Under the pieces are notes generated by a model, which worked only from the letters and a program-made list of their open reading frames with translations, did no database searches and was not told where the DNA came from. From contig NC_134833.1 of assembly GCF_004210375.1 (NCBI RefSeq), positions 23,502,063-23,566,062 on the forward strand: 64,000 nucleotides of DNA, in the 5' to 3' direction. The translations under genes were made by a program, and so were the position numbers. This DNA is from Tachypleus tridentatus (lineage: Eukaryota; Arthropoda; Merostomata; Xiphosura; Limulidae). Positions within the stretch are counted from its first letter, which is position 1, and the number at the start of each line of letters is the position of its first letter. Shown piece after piece: positions 1 to 13,300 of this stretch.

Positions 1-208
1 TCTTTACAGCCATAGAGATTCCCTTACTCACATTGTACATAATGTGATACCATCTTTACAGCCATAGAGATTCCCTTACTCACATTGTACATAATGTGAT
101 ACCATCTTTACAGCCATAGAGATTCCCTTATTCACATTGTACATAGTGTGATACCATCTTTACAGCCATAGAGATTCCCTTACTCACATTGTACATAATG
201 TGATACCA
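1..208. repeat. 52-bp minisatellite, four copies
   Basis: Four head-to-tail copies of a 52-bp unit start at 1, 53, 105 and 157, each opening with tctttacagccatagagatt. A fifth partial copy starts at 209 and decays after about 8 bases. Copies differ by only one or two substitutions, so the array is young or homogenised. It is cut by the left edge and may be longer. Each unit contains the short palindrome cacattgtacataatgtg. No coding role is apparent. Confidence 0.95.
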
Positions 209-1230
209 TCTTTACACACTTCTCATGCATACTGTTATTTGCCAGTTACTGGTTCTCGCTCATACTAGTTAATATCATATTTGTGAATGCATACAACTAA
301 CTTATATCTATGGAAAAAAATTAATTCAACATGAGTAATATCTTTTAGCAGTGTTATTAGTAGATTTCATGGATTCCACGAACAGAAATTAGCAGATTTA
401 CACTGCAAGCTCAAACATTTGACTCGTAATTAATGAAGAACAATTAAAAATCAACCTTTTGCTCCCGTGCTGCCTTCCCACAATTCTTCCTATAAATTCT
501 TAATTTAGTGCTTCATCCGATGACGTGATGCTGTGTGACACCCATGTCAAAATGAGATAAAATGTAGTCCCAAAACTACATCCATCAGTGTGAAACTCGT
601 ATGTGTGAATACATATTATTTGGATAAATGGAATGAAAAGTTTCAACATCCAAATGTTAAAACAGAAGCGTAAGCTTGCCTGAGTACTAATGAAAGTCAA
701 AAAGAGAATTGTTATCACCTTGTTTGAAAGCTTAAAATACAATGATGGACAGATATGTACAAGTTGTAAGTTCCACCCATTCTATGTCTGATGTATTTGA
801 CAAATTGTGCTGTTAAGTTCAGGATATCAGTTATCCAAAAATATAATTGTAATAAAAAAGTAAAGGTAATGAGTTGAATTATCAATGAACTTACTAATGC
901 AGATATACAGTAAACTTCTGGATTAATTAATGTAAAAATTTGTTTGAACGGGGTTATTTTTATTTTGAGGTCTTTCAGGAGTTTGGTGTGCAATTTCATA
1001 ATGCCAGTGCTCCAGTTGATGTGTAATGAACCAGCATCCTGTTTTGGGTATTAACTTTCCTGATGTTAAAGTACTCGAACAGACTTGCACGTTTCAGAAT
1101 GAGACTGCTGTTTTCAACTTGGATATCAAACCTGACTGTTCAACTTGGGCACTGTATATGGCACAAAATCAAATAATGTAGGAGAATTTTGGTTTAATGG
1201 TTACTAACCTTTTTTGAATGGTTGTTTTAG
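209..1230. other. Non-coding, probable intron or 5' flank of the BCH gene
   Basis: AT-rich sequence without a convincing exon. Two short minus-strand open stretches (500-742 and 715-999) have no recognisable domain. The segment ends in a pyrimidine-rich tract and an AG acceptor at 1229-1230. Confidence 0.6.
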
Positions 1231-1318
1231 GAATTTGGTCCAGATGATGATGAATTGACATGGAGTGAAAATAGAAAAGGCTCAGTGCATTCAACTGATG
1301 AGCAACATTCCAGACGAG
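1231..1318 (+). CDS. BCH gene, first visible exon
   Basis: Acceptor tttag ends at 1230 and donor GTATGC starts at 1319. The 88 bases encode 29 residues beginning [17 protein letters not shown], plus one base. The ELTWSEN core resembles the W-acidic kinesin-light-chain motif of caytaxin/BNIP2 (inference). The phase (1) joins correctly to the exon at 6771. It could also be preceded by exons outside the window. Confidence 0.75.
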
Positions 1319-4300
1319 GTATGCTTCAGTAAAATGTCTTCAAAGTGTCACTAGTTGTATTACTTTTGTTCTCTTTTAGAAATTTTGAAATTGCTTGGGA
1401 GATAAATGACCTGTTTTCTCTTGTTTTCATAGCAGTATGTTCATTTCCTTTTTCTAAATATTTCCTTGTGAGTGAGCAGATAAAGCAATTTGTCTTTATA
1501 ACATTGTCTTTTCTTTTTCCAAATGTTTTCCTGTGAATGGGCAGGTAACTCCAAGTAGTGAATCATCTTGCATGCACAAATTCAGTATGTTCTTGAACAG
1601 TTTTATAACCTTTCAAATTGAACTACTACAAGGATATGTACCATGTTATTTTGCTCATAGCTGTAGTTAGCATATCTCTCTATATGATCTGACATTTAAG
1701 TATCAGAAAAATATTTACCTTGTGATTTCACTTTTTCTAATTGGGATGTCTCTGTGATCTGTGATTTAAGAACTGGAAATATATTTACAATTTTTATTTT
1801 AGTATTAGTTTCAGTTGTATGTTTTTTGTACATGTTTTATAAATAAGCATTATAAAGATATGTAGAAGTACGTGCAAGCTGAATGTTAACCTTTTTATCG
1901 ATTATATGTGAATTTTACTCGCATTTTAAAATCATTAATGAGTGATTCCTAATCATCCGTGGTATTTTTGTTATTAATTCATTGATAATTCTAATGAATT
2001 AAAGGTTAAAGTACAAGGTTTATCAGTATCAAAACTTCATTATGATGTTTTAACTCTTTTTTTATATTTTTATTTTGATTAATTTAAAATAATTTTAAAA
2101 TGTGTTAGCTCCAAACAAACAAACTTATTTTTCTGGGTCTAGAGTGCAGTTATGAATAATTAAAGTACAAAAAAGTTGATAAAAAAGAAGTCAAGTTTTG
2201 TTATTTATATTGTACACCCTATTATACAAATTCCTGTTACCTAATTGGAACTATTAAGATTTTTACTTCTGTAAACATAAGTATTACATGTGATATTGTT
2301 ATAATTCAGATTGTGTATGATTATATGGATGAAATAACATACATACATACATACATACAATATTCTATTGGCTTTATGACATTAACTTATTGAATTAATT
2401 TTACTTTGACTTGTAATGCTGGCATTTTGAACCCAAGATTCAATTTCAGTTATTTTTTTCTTAAAGATCTGTTCTAATAGATCTAGTGTTAAGTCAACAG
2501 TAATGGCATAAAAATCACTAACTGAGACTTGTTTCCTTTGTCACTGTTGAGAATACTTTCACACTCCTTTATTGGTAATGTTCAACAAGACACTCATTTA
2601 ACAACAAAATTATAACCTGATTGTTCTTAGGTCGACTGTGGTGTGTGTGTTGAATACTTCATATTTATTTGTTAGAAATAATTTTTTATTCTTAATATTT
2701 TGATAATTTTAGCAAAATAGTTTAATGAAGTTTTATGATATTGAGTTGTAGTGAAAGGAAAACAAATTTTATCAAGTAGTGTTTCAGCTAAGCCTTAGGT
2801 TATGTTTGTGTATTAAATTAGACAACAAGTAGGCCTACTGTTACTGATGTTACAGTTACTGTTTAAAAAATTTTAAGTGGTGAATAAATGTTAATTAATA
2901 AATATTTTAGTTTGTTTTAAAAACAAGTAGATATATGTTAATATAAGGAAAATAAATATCATTACATACAGTTGAAAGAGTTAAATGTGTTGGAATGTCT
3001 GCACCATGTTTTATGTTTCCTGAACTGGAAAAAAGTGAAAAGGTGGAAAAGCTCTATTTAAGTTTCTTTAAGTGTGTACAGTGTATTTTGAATGTGCAAA
3101 TGAATTCATATTATTAAAAATTCTATAATTTTTGTTAATCATTCAGCAAGGGTTCATCATTCAGTTTATATCACCTCCACCATTGTTTGTTTAACCTGTT
3201 GTCATTTTACCTCCAACAGATCCACAGGTGGTGGAGCTTTGTTCCCTGGCCATAAGAGAGTTGTTAGTCAAAATGGCAGCAGAGAGTGTTAATTGCATTC
3301 TTCCAGGGTTTTAATCCTGTTTATTCATGGCATCCAAGAAGATAGAAGACTGGCTTCTAATTATCAGTCTGTCTTGACTCAACCAATTTTTAGATCCTCC
3401 TCACTTTGTAGTAAAATATTTTTTTAACCTATGATACACTTTGCACCAGGGCTATGGATGATCAGGTTTGATATTATCAGCACTTATCTTTATATTCCAT
3501 ACTAGTAACTTGGAGATTTCTCATGTTTGTGCTCAAAGGTCAGGTGGTACAGCTCTATGATCTACCTTTTGGTCTTGTATCAGCACCTTATGTCTTCTGC
3601 AGAGTTGTTCAAGCTTTTTTCATCTACATTCCTTGGGCCTGTGCACATCCTTATATGTACAACTGTCTTCTGGCTACATCCTGTCAAAAACAGAACAATG
3701 GTCTCAGATTCTGCTTTGAAAAGCCACAATAGTGGGTTTCATATGAGATTGGAAAAATCTGTTTCGTCACCGATGCCATATCACATCCATTTTGTAGATG
3801 CTTTGTTTTGAATAGGTCTTTCTTCTCAAGACTCGGACAATCAGTGAAAGGGGAAGATCCTTCTCATCAATCCATTTGCCAGCCATTTATCACCTTTGTG
3901 ACCACGGTGATCCTGATTTTTTTTACGTTCTGTCAAGGTCCTCGAGTGTTATGTGGCTCGAACTAACTCATTTTGACGTAATGCAAATCAGTTGTTCATT
4001 CACTGGGATCCTTCTATTTCCTGGGACTCGTCTTTTGTTATCCTCACAAGGTGGCTTCACAGATTGATTTGTGTAGTTTATAATGGATTATTATTATTAC
4101 AGGAAAGAAATCATTATCATGCCAAGCCTTACCAGATTTATCATACATTTGTCATTAGCTCCTCAGTTTAATTGCTTTCTGGAAGACATTGTGTGGACTG
4201 GTATGTGAACTACTACTAATAATTTCTTATCTTATTCATGTAATTTGGTAGTTTCTTTTTTTTGATGTTTTCAGCTATCTCCTGTAGATATTTTGACCAC

Positions 4301-7300
4301 ATCTGTTAGACTTTAAATAGAGGTATTTTTTCTCATTCATATACTCTTTTATTTCTAAGGTTCCTTTATTTTTCACTGGATCCCACTCTGTGGTGAGAGA
4401 TGCCCATGCAGGTATGCTTTCTCTTCTCAGTTCCACACTAGCAACAACTTTTACTATAATTACTACTGGTTGTAGCAGACTCTGTAGAAATGAGGTGTAT
4501 CATAAGACTATCTTGGTGCTTATCAGATGGTATTATCATGGACTGGCATTCATGGGTAGTCACCAGTAAAGTTAAGGGGAATCTTGCTCGCCCTGCCAGT
4601 TTTCAGGTTGAATAAATTAGGATCAGTATGCTTTATCTTCAGGTTGAATAAGTCATGATCAGTATTCTTTTAAAACTGTTGTTCAGGATTCCTTGCTGCA
4701 TTTTACTCCCACCCACACTACTAGTGGAGTTCACAGGTCCTTACTACCTCGGTAGTTCCCAGTCACTGGTGTGGTGGACAGAGGCTTCTCATCCAGAGTT
4801 TTAAAGCATGTTCCTCTAGGGTTACTAGATGTTTTCCCAGATATTAGCAGGAGTAGCATAAACTTTCATGGGAGCCTACTCATAATTCTGGTTTAGATTA
4901 GATACAGAGATATATCAGTTGGAAAAGTGCATGGCCCTTCTCTTTGACCAGTGTCGACTTGCTATATTGTTCATGGCAGGTGGTTCACTCTGTCTCCTCA
5001 TAATTCCATACAGAAAGTGGCACCATCATAGATCCTTGGTTGAGCACAGGTTCCATGTCTGCTTCATAATTCTAGGGCCAAGCAGAATACTCCTTGGTTG
5101 GGAAGTGAGGATGAATGTTCATAATTCCATGGCGAATGAATTTTGTTTTTTTTGTTTGAGTATGGAATATGTGATCCCATCATTCCAAACCTTGGGTGTT
5201 GCCTTTTAGACTTTTTCAGGTGGAGGAGGTTTCTCCACATAATTTCACTTTCTTGTCATGATTCTGGTTGTGTACCAACATGAGATATTGATACTACAAC
5301 CATTTAATTACAGTGCTGTGTTGTGGAATCTTTGGCTTTGGTTGAGGCTGGCCTATACTAACAGTTATTCATATTCTATTCCACTTTTGATATAGGAACT
5401 CATTTCCAGGTGAAGAGCATATCTGTTCTTAATGTAGTGCAGTTCCCCTACTGTTGTATCATTGTTTCTTTTGGTATGCTCCTGTTCTGTACAGACATTT
5501 TCTATATGAATCATACCTGCACTGGACCCTCTATCTTCTCAGTGTGGGATTCTAGATATAAAGTTATTGGATGGTATGTTTTGGAAGTTAACATTTTCCT
5601 TAGCCAAAAATATATTTCCAATAATACTTACCTCAACTGTCTCTCTCACCCTCCCTGCCCACTGAAAGCCACTTTGTCTCAAAGTGATAACATTGTAAGA
5701 ATGAGGTGTTTGTATACATTACCTATATAGAGGATGCATTCAAGGTATTTGAGTGAGATATGAGAGACTAGAACAAGAGTTCTTAATGCTTAGCTGGGCA
5801 AAAAGTGGAAATCCTGGATATTGAGAAATAGCTGTATGTTTTGTTTTGTTTGTTTTGGAAGTTAACATTTTCCTAAGCCAAAAATATATTTCCAATAATA
5901 CTTACCTCAACTGTCTCTCTCACCCTCCCTGCCCACTGAAAGCCACTTTGTCTCAAAGTGATAACATTGTAAGAATGAGGTGTTTGTATACATTACCTAT
6001 ATAGAGGATGCATTCAAGGTATTTGAGTGAGATATGAGAGACTAGAACAAGAGTTCTTAATGCTTAGCTGGGCAAAAAGTGGAAATCCTGGATATTGAGA
6101 AATAGCTATAGTGTCAGTGAAGTATGTATTGTTGAAAGTATTTTTGGTTTAGAAAAGTATTAACTTTAAGCTGTGAGGATGTATAAATGTGATGGTCAGT
6201 CCCACTGTTCATTAAAGAATAGCCCAAGAGTGTGTAGTCAGTGGTGGTGACTAGTTTTCATCCCTTTAAGTCTTTCACTGCTAAATTAAAGACAGCTTTT
6301 GCAAGTGTTACTCATGTAGCTTTGCACAAAACTTAAAATGAACCAGACAAAATTATTCTTTTTTATGAATGAATGGTAACTTTATAAGGTTTGTATTAAA
6401 AACCAAAAAGGCAGATAGCTGAAGAGTTTTTATTTATTTTTAACAATGGGTAGATCTGGCTTTTCAGTTGATAATACTGTTAAGTTTTCATCACAATTAT
6501 AACTTAAAACAAGTTTGGTTTTCTGTGTTGCAGTTTTGTCTTGATGTAACAAAGCATGTTTATAATTTTCTAAAGTTAAAAAGTATGCAATTAATAAACT
6601 AGCATATGTTTATCTAATTACAGTTGTTTGTTTATTGTAACTCCATCCGAGATATTTAACAACTTAATTTTGTTGTATCATGTTATTAATATTTTTTTAT
6701 ACAAGTGTTTATTGTCCCCATGAAATGCATGTATAATCCATTTTCTCGGTCCTTACAAACTAATTTACAGAAGGGCTACTGCTGGTCCCTGTTACAACAG
6801 ATGGTATTGAGCTATATGATGGGTCTTCTTCTGATGGAGATGGGTATTATGAAGACAGTTTTTTGACAGGGAAACTTTCTACTGCTGAAGCGTCTGACAA
6901 CTTAACAGATGAAGATATTTATGACACTAATAATCTCTTCTCTGAAAATGAAAACTCTGATGTTTCTGAAAGGAATTTAGACTCGTCTTTAACTACAGTT
7001 CTCAGTACAAATGAAATTAATAGTCATTTCATTGAGTCTTCCACTCCTTTTGCCAGAAAGGGAGTGAAAGGAATGAATGGTTCTAATCGTCATCAAACTG
7101 AAGGATTTTTGTTTGAAGAGAAAGCATCAGACGATAACTGTGACAATCTTTTGTTGCTAAAGTTGAAAAGTTGCTTTGATCAGGAACGGATCAAGGATTC
7201 CTACGTGTTGAGTGGACGCATACAGGATATATTAAGCCCAGCAGAAATTGAGGAAGTTCTTATGCATAGTAATTTATATTCTGAATATATAGATGATGAC

Positions 7301-10300
7301 CTGTTTGAAATATTTTCCATTGCATATTGTAATCTAAACCTCCATCATGAAAATGAGGATGAAAGTAACCAAGCTGTAGGAGGAGAGACAGTATATCATC
7401 ATAAAAAAATGCTTCATGCAAATAAAAACCAGATCAGTGATGTAATAAGTGATATAAAAATTAGGGCAATTTTTGAGGGTTACAAAAAGAGTGAAGAAAA
7501 CAAGCAACAGCAAAAGTTTACTTTGACAAACGTTCCTCAAAGACAGAATGTTCACATGGCTACATCTTCCTCAGATATTCGAGCATTTTTTGAAGAAAGT
7601 TTACTAAAAAGTACTTCAACTTTAAAGAAGATTTCCCCAGAATTAGAAGCTGAATCTCCATCCGATGTTGGTACGTTACACGGTCAAACTGTGTGTAGTG
7701 ATAATTTGTTTAGTAATTCATTAGTGTTGGATCCCAATAACATAGAAGAAGTTGTAACTTCCGTTAATAAAGAGTATGCAACTAAAACACCACTAATGAG
7801 TTCAAATGGAGTTATTTTTAAAAGCAATTCAAATGGAATGATAAAAGAAAAGAAAATTCTCAGTCAAAATTTTAAGAAACTGGGAGAGTATAATGCTATT
7901 GAAGTGAAAAAGAATATTCCCTCTTCAGAAAACTTTGTTGAGACAACTGGAAGATGTTTTGATAACACTGGACACGCACATGTTAGGCAAAGCAGTGACG
8001 ATATTCAGATGAAAAAATTGTCTAACGTACTCAGTTCAGGAACGACTAAGATTGTCCAACACGCTGAAGCAGACCAACACATACAGGACTTAAACTGCAA
8101 CAACGGAGTTGGTGTTATAGGGCAGAAGACAGGTCGGTTTACTTTTTTCAACAGTTTGTGTTTTTGTTGAACGTGGAATCCAATTAACCAAAACGAGTTT
8201 CAACTTGTGTACATGTGCTTCTGGACTAAAAAAAATCAGAGACTAAAACACTTTTTAACCCTTCTTCACCTCTTAGAAAAGTCAAGGTGGTTACAATCTA
8301 ACATTGTGATGCATTTTAAATTACTAATAACCCTCTATAGCCAGTGATCCTTGTGTGTGTGTTTGTGTCTGAAGCCTGTTTTACATTTTGCTAATAGTTG
8401 TTCAACTAATTTATATTATCTTTTACAAATTGTTTTTTTTTTTTAGGTGTTTGATCAAATGTATGATGGTAATGTGATGGCTATAATATCTTGCTTGTTT
8501 ATTTACAAGAGCTTTATATCTCAATGTATTTTGGGCACAACTAACTGTATAACTGTTTCTTTACATACATATATCTGTTTGTGGTTATTTTTGTTCAGTT
8601 ACACACACTCACATTCCATGATAACTTAAGTTTTAAAACGTAATGTTACTTGTCAGAGCGGCCATCAAGTTTTTCAGCAGTTAGGAAGAAGAAAATATCG
8701 GTTCATCCAGACATCCTTGCCTCGGATAACGATGATGACCAGAGAAGCTTCTCATCCATCAGCAACAAAAGTGATGCAGATGTTATGTCGCCCATTGATG
8801 ACTTCACCCCCGATGATATTGACACCCCAGATGATCTGGATGATTCTGTTCTAGAATGTAAGTGATTCTTGTGTATTTTTAGATTGTTTTGTTGGTCCAA
8901 CCAACTTTCAGCTACTTGTAATGCAGAGCATGTAAATTTATTTTACTGTTTAAACTGTCCAAATTTGTGATTTTAAAATAATTCTTTCATCAAACAGTTT
9001 AAATTAAAAAATTTTGCTTGAAAATTACATCTGCAATTATTTTTCTAACAGTACAAAAATTTGAGTAGTTTCTAATCTATAAAGAGTATTTTGTAACATG
9101 AATAATTGTGTAATTTCAAAATTTTCAATTGGAGTTTTATAGCAGTAAGTTATTTTGAGAACAAGTAATTATTTCAGAATGGAACTGAAAACTAAGTCTT
9201 ACTTTTTACGTGTGGTGAGGGTTTGTTTCTTAGTGGGAAAAGTTCCTATCTTACAAGAGTCCTCATGACAGTAGTTAAATGAAATTTTGCTTCACAAAAG
9301 AGTTAAGGAATGAATAAATTAACTTTTACTTTTATTCATGTTTTTGACATTAAGTTTTATTTGTATTTAATTACTATTTTCCATTGTCAGAGAAAATAAT
9401 TACCCATATCTGTTTGCATGATTTGTACTTCTAATGTCTGTTTCCTTTTGAAAACTTTTGATATTGTAAACATTGCTTCTTCTTGTGGGAATTTATTGTT
9501 AAAATGCTTTTTGATTTTGTCCATGTGTTAGTTGTATTGAGACAGTCTCTTTTTCACATGTTAATCGGGTTCATGGAGTATCTTTTATTATCCAAATCTA
9601 TAAGTATGCTAATTAAGATGGTGAAGGGCATGATTTGATAAATAGTATTTAGCATTTTAGAAATTGTGTGCAGTTGAAAACATTAATTTTAAGTTTTATT
9701 AAGCTGGCTGGTAAGTAATTTTTGCTTGTAGAAATCAGTATTTTAGAATTACAGGCTTAGAACTACTATGATAATATTTTGATTGACTTGCTGCTGTCTG
9801 TTGAGAACCAGATAATTCAGACATAGAATGACTTCAAGATGTTATTTTCATGTTCTAATGTAATTTTTTTTTTTTTAATACCAAACAATGAAATTAAATC
9901 TATGGTTATTAATTTTAACTTGCTAGTTGATAATACTAAAGTCAATGTGAATAATTACCTAGACATACCTAATGGTTATAGAATTCATAATGTATGAAAG
10001 GAAGGAACTGTAAAACAAAATATGGTTTACATAACATGTCTATAAAAATAAAAATGCCCCTAATTATTTTCTTCTTTCTGATATTTAAGTCTTGTTGATG
10101 ATGATTGTTTTAATGCATACAGAAACACGTACATATGGTGAAGGGTTTAGGCTTAATGTTGTATCAAATTATTGATTTCCTAGATTTTTATTATCATACC
10201 TGGTTTTTATTTATTTCTCAGAAAAGCTGCTAGTGTCTGTCATTTTAAACACAAGTACTTTTGAAGGAGCAACTGCTCATGTAGTTTTATTCGTGTCAGT

Positions 10301-13300
10301 TTTACGAAATAGAAAATGGAACTAAAGTCTTAACATGGCATCAGAATAGAAAATAAGTAGTTTTGTGATTTTTTGTTTTAAACTTGAAATAATTATCTGA
10401 TTACTTTGGGATTACATTAGAAAGCACAGAAAATTCTCACAGAAGCTGTGAGTTTGAAGTGTTAGTTGTGAATACCTGAATGTGACTGTTAAAACATTTT
10501 TTTTCATTTGTGTAATGCTGAAGAAACTATTAGCTATTAAATGTAGGTTGAATGAACTTGGGTTACGTATCTTTTACAGGGATTCATTGTTTTGCCATAA
10601 ATTTAACCTCTTAGTGCAAAGATTCTCAAACTGTTTACACAGTATCTGCTTTTCATTGGTGGAACCATATATTCACATAGTTATATAATAGAACTGTATA
10701 TTAATAATAATGGTAACAGGTCAAACTAAATGAATGATAGAATGCAGTAATGTATGAGACACTGATTATCTGTTAGTGGAAAGGATATAACTGTTTATTG
10801 GAGTAGAGTAGTTTCATTCACAACTTGATAAATGACTTGCAAACATGATGGAAGAAAGCCTTTGTCCAGTAATATGCGAGTTAAAAGTGGTACCAATGCA
10901 GTGCCATCTGGAAGTTTTGACATGCCAAGAGATACCACCAATAAAATTTGCTTTAATTTATCAATGTGAAAAATGAAGTGTGGAATAATAGTTAACACTC
11001 TACACTATTACAAGTGTAGAGCAATGTGTATTGACTTTTAAAACTTGTACAAATAGTGTTTGAATATTTGCTAAAGTTAAATGAACAATTAATATTATGC
11101 ATTATAGCTATGTGACTTCACAACCTTAACTGACCAGTCTTTAAATTTTTTGTCACAAATGCTGATGTATGGTATAATAGAGTAGAATTCCTTTTTGTAA
11201 TACCGTGCATGTTGAACCAGTACAATGACAAATTTCTCTCTCTCTCTCTCATTGAAATTTGATAAAACTTTGCTTGTATTTAGGCACTATACAAGACATT
11301 TAAATTGTGTATCACACGTCAGAATTAGGGACAAACATGCTAGGTATTGTTGAATTAATGAGACTTGTATATAAAAAAAAAAAACAAATTGAACAACATA
11401 TTGATGATATTATTTACAAGAAAAATTTAACATTCAAAATGTTAAATAAATTTTGTTTGTATAGTGTAACAAAATAACATTAAAATTGTTACTAAACAAT
11501 TGTAGGAATTCATACAAAAGAAAATATTAATTCAACCATTCCAGAACTGTGACAACTTCCTATGATAAATTTTGAGCTTCCATGTCAGATCACAAATGAA
11601 CAGAAATAAAAGGATTAGTAAATGTATAATAAAATTTTATCATTTTTAAGTGTGTAAATATCTGTGTATGTATATATGTACAGTTTCCCATTGTCAAATG
11701 AATTTTATTTGTATCTAGTTATTGGTTCTGTTTCTAAGCTTCTTCACTGCTATACAGGCATATATCAATATTTCTAAAGCAAAACCATGGGAATTTATAA
11801 TTTTATACTATCTTAAAGAAAATTTTTCACACTTAACTAGTTTCAACTTTCAGATATAAATGAAATATTAAAATGTCTTTTTGTTTTTATCTTGTATCTA
11901 TAACTAAACTTGGCAGTGAAAGTGTCAAGGTTTTATGCCTTCATCAGTATTGTTGAGTCTCAGTAGTCGCACGTTATGGGATTCTGTCCTGAGCCCAACA
12001 AGAAGACATGATTGCCCTAACTGAGTTAAATGAGTTGGCCTATAATGTTTTCAGAATAAAAGAAGTTTGTTGCATAAATTACTTGAAGCTACATGCCTAA
12101 ATAGGGAAGCAGTTATTTGAACATACATGAGCAGACAACAGATAAAAGTTAAACCACTTGCCTATGTTTGTGAAGAACAAGTAATGTTAGTGATGTTTGT
12201 CACAATTTTGCTAACATTGTCATGTCATGAAAGAAGATAGCTATTGTTTTTTAATAATAAATTTTTCCCTGCATATAAAATATTTTCTATTCACGTAAAT
12301 GTAATTTTAATAATGCTTCAGAAGTTTTTATTTTTAGATTGAGATTTTCTTGACATTATGTGTTAGTTAAGTATAAACCTAGCTTTGGTTTTGCATATTT
12401 TATGCTAACATTCAATACTTTCTTAACATTTACCTGGATTAGTAACATTAAATTTCAACTAGACTTAACTAACAGGACTTGACCTGGTGGCTAGGGTGCC
12501 CAACTTGCACTCTATGGGTTGCAAGTTCAAATCCTTCTTGCTTGACATGCTTTCTTTTTCAGCCAGAGAGACATTGTAATGTGATGGCTAATCCCACTGT
12601 TTATTGGTAAATGAGTAACTCGTGAGTTAGCAGTGGATGGTCTTAACTAGCTGGCTTTACTATTAAATTTGGGACAACTTCTTAGAGAACATGCTGGTGC
12701 CACCAGATAAGTATACCCAAGAAACACTGATGATGCATCAACATCTCAGGTGCCCCAGCAATTGTAAGTGGCCTAGCAACTCAAAAACACAACTAATACT
12801 GCAATTTCAGATAATAAAATTAGGAAACTAGTATAATCCGTTCTTAAAGTAGAGAGTATAGGGTGTCTCAGTTTGGCTTGTTTTTTATTCTAGGTACAGC
12901 CAGTGAACTCATTCCTGAACTGTCAGCTGCTGAAGAGATGTATGATGAACGAAGTTGGAGAACTTGTACAGTTGGTGGTGAAGAAAGAAAAATTGATGTC
13001 AAAGTTATCGAACCATATAAGAAAGTCCTGTCTCATGGGGGTAGGGAAATACGTAAAATATTTTTGAAAAACTCTACTGGTTATTATTTACTGGTATGTT
13101 TCACGTGTGTAAGATATTGTGAGTGTGCACTTTAATTTATATAAATTTTGTTATTAAGTGGTTTGGTTGTAAGTTATAATGCCTGGGTGAATTGAACAAC
13201 CACATAACCACTTTGTATTCATTTAAAGTTGTCATAGTTTTGATATTACTAACTTTTAATATAGTATGTATATCTTCCCAAAATTTGGCAGACTTTCAGG

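Noticed and set aside
8447-8629. 60-codon open stretch after a T-rich acceptor-like site
   Set aside because: Hydrophobic, not conserved in the BNIP2 family and not in phase with both neighbours.
10795-10998. 67-codon minus-strand open stretch with protein-like composition
   Set aside because: No splice sites, no recognised family and no neighbouring exon on that strand; plausible by chance in an intron of this size.
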